A stretch of DNA of 9,472 nucleotides from an uncultured Mesocricetibacter sp. (GTDB lineage Bacteria > Pseudomonadota > Gammaproteobacteria > Enterobacterales > Pasteurellaceae). Each line of letters begins with the position of its first letter. Positions within the stretch are counted from its first letter, which is position 1. Positions 5,924 to 9,472 of this stretch are shown here, piece by piece. The stretch covers positions 1 through 9,472 of the forward strand of contig CAJPST010000086.1 of the NCBI GenBank assembly GCA_905373425.1. Direction: 5' to 3'. The notes below the pieces were generated by a model. That model was given only the letters and a program-made list of their open reading frames with translations, searched no databases and was not told the DNA's origin. Both the position numbers and the translations under genes were made by a program.

Positions 5924-7258
5924 CTAGTTAGCTCTTACAACTTCTGCGATTTGCTCGGCACATTGCTGAGCCAATTCGCCGTCTTCACATTCCACCATAA
6001 CGCGGATAAGTGGTTCGGTGCCGGATTTACGTAACAAAATTCTACCTGTTCCTGCTAAACGTTTCTCCACCTCAGCCGCAACAGATTTCACCGCTTCGCT
6101 TTCTAGCGGATTAGCTCCGCCGGCAAAACGCACGTTAATTAATACTTGAGGAAATAATTGTACGTCTCGAGCCAGTTCGTTTAAGGAAAGTTTATGTTGA
6201 ACCATTGCTGTTAATACCGCCAGAGAAGCAATAATACCATCTCCGGTGGTATTTCTATCGGCAATAATAATATGGCCTGAATTTTCTCCACCTAACAGCC
6301 AATTATTTTCCTGCATTTTTTCAAGCACATAGCGATCGCCCACTTTGGCTCGCACAAATGGAATATTTAATTTTTTCAGCGCTAATTCAAGGCGCATATT
6401 ACTCATAAGCGTGCCCACTACACCACCGCTTAACTTGCCGGAATAAAGCATTTCACGGGCGATAATAAACAGAATTTGGTCTCCATCTACCGGATTACCA
6501 AGATGATCCACCATCATAATACGATCACCATCGCCATCATAAGCTAAACCGATATCCGCTTTAACCTCTAGCACTTTGGCCTGCAACGCTTTAATATCGG
6601 TTGCACCACAGTGTTCGTTGATGTTTAAACCGTTCGGTTTGGTACCGATCTCAATCACCTCTGCACCAAGTTCGCGCATTACATTAGGCGCAATGAGGTA
6701 AGTCGCACCGTGTGCGCAATCTACTACAATTTTGTACCCTGACAAACTTAAATGCGTAGGAAACGTTCTTTTACAGAATTCGATATAACGCCCCGCCGCA
6801 TCGACAATCCGGCTGGCACGCCCTAATTCGGCGGACTCCACACAGTCCATCGGTTGCTCCAACATGGCTTCAATAGCTTCTTCCACTTCATCAGGCAATT
6901 TTGTTCCGTCGGCGGAAAAGAATTTGATCCCGTTATCATCATAAGGGTTGTGAGAAGCGGAGATTACCACCCCGGCTTCAGCACGGAAAGTACGGGTTAA
7001 ATAAGCTACTGCCGGTGTAGGCATTGGCCCGATAAACGCCGCCGATAACCCTGCTGCTGCTAATCCTGCTTCCAATGCGGATTCCAACATATAACCGGAA
7101 ATACGGGTATCTTTACCGATCAAGACTTTTCGTGAACCTTGACTTGCTAGCACTTTGCCCGCGGCCCAACCTAATTTCAAAGCAAAATCAGGTGTAATTG
7201 GAAAAGTTCCGACTTTACCCCGTACGCCGTCGGTACCAAAATATTTACGTTCTGACAT
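5924..7258 (-). CDS. glmM: Phosphoglucosamine mutase GlmM
   Basis: It converts glucosamine-6-phosphate to glucosamine-1-phosphate on the way to UDP-GlcNAc, the precursor of peptidoglycan and LPS, and acts in the cytoplasm. The protein is 444 residues, against 445 in E. coli. All four phosphohexomutase domains are visible. Domain 1 has S102, the phosphoserine, in ISASHNPYDDNG. Domain 2 has the metal loop DGDGDR (241-246). Domain 3 has the sugar-binding GGENSGH (323-329). Domain 4 has the phosphate-binding RKSGTEPLIRV (410-420). The N-terminal KYFGTDGVRG is typical of GlmM, in contrast to the related ManB/Pgm mutases. The ATG start has AAGGA eight bases upstream. It lies 31 bases after folP on the same strand with no terminator between, so co-transcription is likely. 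Confidence 0.98.
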   Translation of the reverse strand: MSERKYFGTDGVRGKVGTFPITPDFALKLGWAAGKVLASQGSRKVLIGKDTRISGYMLESALEAGLAAAGLSAAFIGPMPTPAVAYLTRTFRAEAGVVISASHNPYDDNGIKFFSADGTKLPDEVEEAIEAMLEQPMDCVESAELGRASRIVDAAGRYIEFCKRTFPTHLSLSGYKIVVDCAHGATYLIAPNVMRELGAEVIEIGTKPNGLNINEHCGATDIKALQAKVLEVKADIGLAYDGDGDRIMMVDHLGNPVDGDQILFIIAREMLYSGKLSGGVVGTLMSNMRLELALKKLNIPFVRAKVGDRYVLEKMQENNWLLGGENSGHIIIADRNTTGDGIIASLAVLTAMVQHKLSLNELARDVQLFPQVLINVRFAGGANPLESEAVKSVAAEVEKRLAGTGRILLRKSGTEPLIRVMVECEDGELAQQCAEQIAEVVRAN

Positions 7259-7266
7259 TTTCTAAT

Positions 7267-7271
7267 TCCTT
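7267..7271 (-). promoter_or_regulatory. Ribosome binding site of glmM
   Basis: AAGGA on the minus strand, eight bases before the glmM ATG, within the 31-base folP-glmM gap. It supports the start and independent translation initiation of glmM. Confidence 0.85.
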
Positions 7272-7289
7272 GTTATTTAATGATTTTTA

Positions 7290-8117
7290 TTACGCATTCA
7301 GCGTAGCCTGCCAAATTTTTAAGGCGTCGGCTGTCTGTTCAACATCGTGTACGCGCAAAATAGTTGCTCCATTCATTGCTGCAATTAACGCTCCTGCTGC
7401 GCTGCCCATAACCCGCTGTTCAACAGTTTTTTCTAACACAGCACCAATCATAGACTTGCGCGATAATCCCGCCAATATCGGAAAACCTTCTATAGTAAAA
7501 CGCGCAAGTTGTTGTAACAATTTATAATTGTGCTGTACGGTTTTACCAAAACCAAATCCTACATCCCAAATAATATTTTCCGGTTTCATACCTTCTTCCA
7601 GACAAAGTGCGGTCCGTTTTTGCAGAAATTCTAACACTTCAGCAACCACATCATCATAGTGCGGGTTAGCCTGCATAGTACGGGGTTGTCCCTGCATATG
7701 CATAAGACATACCGGTAACCCTAATCCTAATGCAGTTTCAAGTGCCTGCGGCTCTTGTAATGCTCTGATATCATTAATTAAATCCATGCCAACCTTGGCA
7801 CATTCTGCCATTACTTGCGCTTTTGAAGTATCCACTGAAATCCAACAGCCAAACCGCTTATGTACGGCCTCAACCAGTGGCACAACGCGTTCCAACTCTT
7901 GTTCAAGAGTTACCTCATCTGCATTAGGTCGGGTAGATTCTCCGCCAATATCAATAATTGAAGCACCCGCTTGTAACATTTTTTCAATTTGAATAAGCGC
8001 TTTATCAAGTTGATAAAATTGTCCGCTATCGGAAAAAGAATCGGGAGTAAAATTTAAAATCCCCATAATTTGAGGAACATTCAAATCTAAGACTTTATTA
8101 TTTGCGTAAAGTTTCAT
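7290..8117 (-). CDS. folP: Dihydropteroate synthase FolP
   Basis: It joins para-aminobenzoate to dihydropterin pyrophosphate to make dihydropteroate in folate synthesis and is the sulfonamide target. The protein is 275 residues, against 282 in E. coli, with matching numbering through the core. Visible active-site residues are N22 (GILNFTPDSFSD), T62 and R63 (GGESTRP), D96 (SVDTSKAQV), N115 (INDIRAL), D185 (DVGFGFGK), K221 (GLSRKSMIG), and R255 and H257 (LRVHDV). F28 and P64, positions whose change gives sulfonamide resistance in E. coli, are wild type. One small oddity is V186 where E. coli has proline after D185. The ATG at 8115-8117 is chosen because the next methionine (M18) would start just before the first catalytic motif. 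No clear Shine-Dalgarno sequence precedes it. It leads the folP-glmM pair. Confidence 0.97.
   Translation of the reverse strand: MKLYANNKVLDLNVPQIMGILNFTPDSFSDSGQFYQLDKALIQIEKMLQAGASIIDIGGESTRPNADEVTLEQELERVVPLVEAVHKRFGCWISVDTSKAQVMAECAKVGMDLINDIRALQEPQALETALGLGLPVCLMHMQGQPRTMQANPHYDDVVAEVLEFLQKRTALCLEEGMKPENIIWDVGFGFGKTVQHNYKLLQQLARFTIEGFPILAGLSRKSMIGAVLEKTVEQRVMGSAAGALIAAMNGATILRVHDVEQTADALKIWQATLNA
7605..7613 (+). repeat. DNA uptake signal core inside folP
   Basis: The core AAGTGCGGT is on the plus strand, followed by CCGTTTTT. On the folP strand it encodes T-A-L (residues 169-171, within KRTALCLEE), the same tripeptide as the signal in the sucA 5' region. Confidence 0.85.
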
Positions 8118-8148
8118 AAGTAATTAGAAATTAGTGAAAATATAAGTA

Positions 8149-8154
8149 ATTATA
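8149..8154 (-). promoter_or_regulatory. Candidate folP -10 box
   Basis: A perfect TATAAT on the minus strand lies 31 bases before the folP ATG, downstream of the ftsH terminator. The -35 region 17-18 bases upstream is only a T-run shared with the terminator tail, so the promoter is weak or different from this call. It is proposed because the terminator implies folP needs its own start. Confidence 0.35.
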
Positions 8155-8172
8155 ATCGGATATTTAAGCAAT

Positions 8173-8206
8173 AAAAAAGCCTTTTTAATTTAACTAAAAA
8201 GGCTTT
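8173..8206 (-). terminator. Rho-independent terminator after ftsH
   Basis: A perfect 12-base-pair stem (8176-8187 with 8195-8206) has an AAAGCC/GGCTTT core and a seven-base loop. On the minus strand it ends in a run of six T (8173-8178). It begins seven bases after the ftsH stop. It should end most ftsH transcripts before folP. Confidence 0.88.
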
Positions 8207-8212
8207 ATTTAA

Positions 8213-9472
8213 TTACTCGTCGAATTTATTTTCTTCCGTTTTTTCCACCGCACTTTTATCGGATTTGATATTATCACTATCGGTTTTAATATCGGATTGC
8301 CCGGACGGTTCGACTTGAGCTGATTTTGTCTCAGCAGCATCCTCCCAACCAGATGGTGGAGTGACGGTTTGGCGCTTCATTAACTGTTCAATTTGCACTT
8401 CTTCAATGGTTTCGTATTTTACCAGTGCGTCTTTCATCGCATGTAAAATATCCATGTTATCCACCAGAATTTGTCTGGCTCGCTCATAATTACGTGCAAC
8501 GATTTTACGCACTTCTTCATCAATAATATGCGCTGTTTCATCAGACATATGTTTGGCTTTCGCCATGGAACGACCGAGGAACACTTCACCTTCATCTTCC
8601 GTATAAAGAATTGGGCCAAGTTTATCGGAAAAGCCCCATTGGGTTACCATATTACGTGCAATATTAGTTGCTACTTTAATATCGTTAGAAGCACCGGTAG
8701 AAATATTTTCTTCACCGTAAATCAAATCTTCTGCTAAGCGACCAGCATATAAAGTAGAAAGTTTGCTTTCCAGTTGTTTCTGGCTGATGCTGACTTGATC
8801 TCCCTCCGGTAAGAAGAAAGTAACCCCTAGTGCACGTCCACGAGGAATAATCGTCACTTTATGTACCGGATCATGCTCCGGTACCAAATAACCAACAATG
8901 GCATGCCCGGCTTCGTGATAAGCGGTTGATTCCTTCTGTTTATCAGTCATAATCATAGTGCGACGCTCAGGCCCCATATTGATTTTATCTTTGGCCTTTT
9001 CAAATTCCAACATAGTAACCATACGCTTATTGGTACGCGCCGCAAACAATGCCGCTTCGTTAACTAAGTTAGCGAGATCCGCACCTGAATACCCCGGCGT
9101 TCCACGTGCTAATGTCATGGCATTGACATCCGGCGCAATCGGCACTTTACGCATATGTACTTTTAGAATTTGCTCACGACCACGTACATCAGGTAATCCT
9201 ACTACAACTTGTCGGTCAAAACGCCCCGGACGAGTTAACGCCGGATCTAATACGTCAGGACGGTTCGTCGCAGCAATCACGATCACACCTTCGTTTCCTT
9301 CAAAGCCATCCATTTCCACCAACATTTGGTTGAGAGTTTGTTCACGCTCGTCATGACCACCACCAAGACCGGCGCCGCGCTGACGACCGACGGCATCAAT
9401 TTCATCAATAAAAATCAAACAAGGAGCATTTTTTTTCGCCTGCTCGAACATATCTCTCACACGAGATGCCCC
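8213..9472 (-). CDS. ftsH: ATP-dependent zinc metalloprotease FtsH, C-terminal part (5' end outside window)
   Basis: FtsH is a membrane-anchored hexameric AAA+ protease that degrades misfolded membrane proteins and regulators such as LpxC and sigma-32 in E. coli. The visible 419 residues start at GASRVRDMF in the AAA domain. The roughly 228 missing residues include both membrane helices, the periplasmic domain and Walker A. Adding them gives about 647, the usual length. Visible motifs are Walker B IFIDEID (about 20-26), the second region of homology ATNRPDVLDPALTRPGRFDR with arginine fingers at about 81 and 84, zinc-binding HEAGH (186-190), and the third zinc ligand D264 in STGASND. The last 50 residues are a hydrophilic, acidic, probably disordered tail. 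The GTG at 9458-9460 is internal and not the true start. The order ftsH-folP-glmM is the conserved gammaproteobacterial one. Confidence 0.98.
   Translation of the reverse strand, partial: GASRVRDMFEQAKKNAPCLIFIDEIDAVGRQRGAGLGGGHDEREQTLNQMLVEMDGFEGNEGVIVIAATNRPDVLDPALTRPGRFDRQVVVGLPDVRGREQILKVHMRKVPIAPDVNAMTLARGTPGYSGADLANLVNEAALFAARTNKRMVTMLEFEKAKDKINMGPERRTMIMTDKQKESTAYHEAGHAIVGYLVPEHDPVHKVTIIPRGRALGVTFFLPEGDQVSISQKQLESKLSTLYAGRLAEDLIYGEENISTGASNDIKVATNIARNMVTQWGFSDKLGPILYTEDEGEVFLGRSMAKAKHMSDETAHIIDEEVRKIVARNYERARQILVDNMDILHAMKDALVKYETIEEVQIEQLMKRQTVTPPSGWEDAAETKSAQVEPSGQSDIKTDSDNIKSDKSAVEKTEENKFDE
8247..8255 (-). repeat. DNA uptake signal core inside the ftsH tail
   Basis: The core AAGTGCGGT on the minus strand is read in frame as part of K-S-A-V in the disordered C-terminal tail of FtsH (DKSAVEKTEEN), followed by GGAAAAAACG, which fits the extended AT-rich signal. 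The tail has no strong sequence constraint, so it can carry the signal at low cost. Confidence 0.85.

Noticed and set aside
8958..9356. 132-residue plus-strand frame antisense to ftsH
   Set aside because: It is the opposite-strand reading of the conserved AAA domain, arginine- and serine-rich like typical shadows.
9458..9460. GTG as the start of ftsH
   Set aside because: The frame continues to the window edge with the conserved GASR residues, so the gene is cut by the window and does not start here.

Overview
The window is chromosomal DNA from a gammaproteobacterium of the family Pasteurellaceae. Two observations support this. First, the 9-base core of the Haemophilus-type DNA uptake signal sequence (AAGTGCGGT) occurs six times in 9.5 kb, where about 0.07 would be expected by chance at equal base frequencies. 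Second, the proteins read as moderately diverged versions of the E. coli orthologues. The uptake core is the Haemophilus influenzae/Pasteurella multocida type, not the Actinobacillus pleuropneumoniae type (ACAAGCGGT). An intact citrate synthase gene argues against H. influenzae itself, which lacks that enzyme, and favours a Pasteurella, Basfia, Avibacterium or Histophilus-like genus. The genus is inference only.

Layout: 3-233 (+) is the C-terminal half of an H-NS nucleoid protein, followed by a weak terminator. 302-1138 (+) is purU, ending at a strong bidirectional terminator. 1139-1422 has no intact gene but holds, on the minus strand, a frameshifted fragment resembling the end of a surface-lipoprotein gene. 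1423-4224 (-) is sucA, the E1 component of 2-oxoglutarate dehydrogenase. 4225-4561 is an AT-rich divergent regulatory region. 4562-5848 (+) is gltA, citrate synthase. 5849-5923 is a shared terminator made of two inverted uptake signals. 5924-7258 (-) is glmM and 7290-8117 (-) is folP, 31 bases apart and probably co-transcribed. 8118-8212 holds a candidate folP promoter and a strong ftsH terminator. 8213-9472 (-) is the C-terminal two thirds of ftsH, cut by the window edge.

Functionally, gltA and sucA are two TCA-cycle steps read divergently from one control region. purU (formate and folate balance) and folP (folate synthesis) both touch one-carbon metabolism but are not linked in one operon. 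glmM feeds UDP-GlcNAc synthesis for peptidoglycan and LPS. ftsH-folP-glmM is the conserved gammaproteobacterial gene order, here split by a terminator.

I see no new multi-gene system, mobile element, CRISPR array, tRNA or rRNA. The most unusual points are the absence of sucB immediately after sucA, with a decayed surface-protein fragment in its place, and a perfect palindrome flanking the predicted sucA -10 box.
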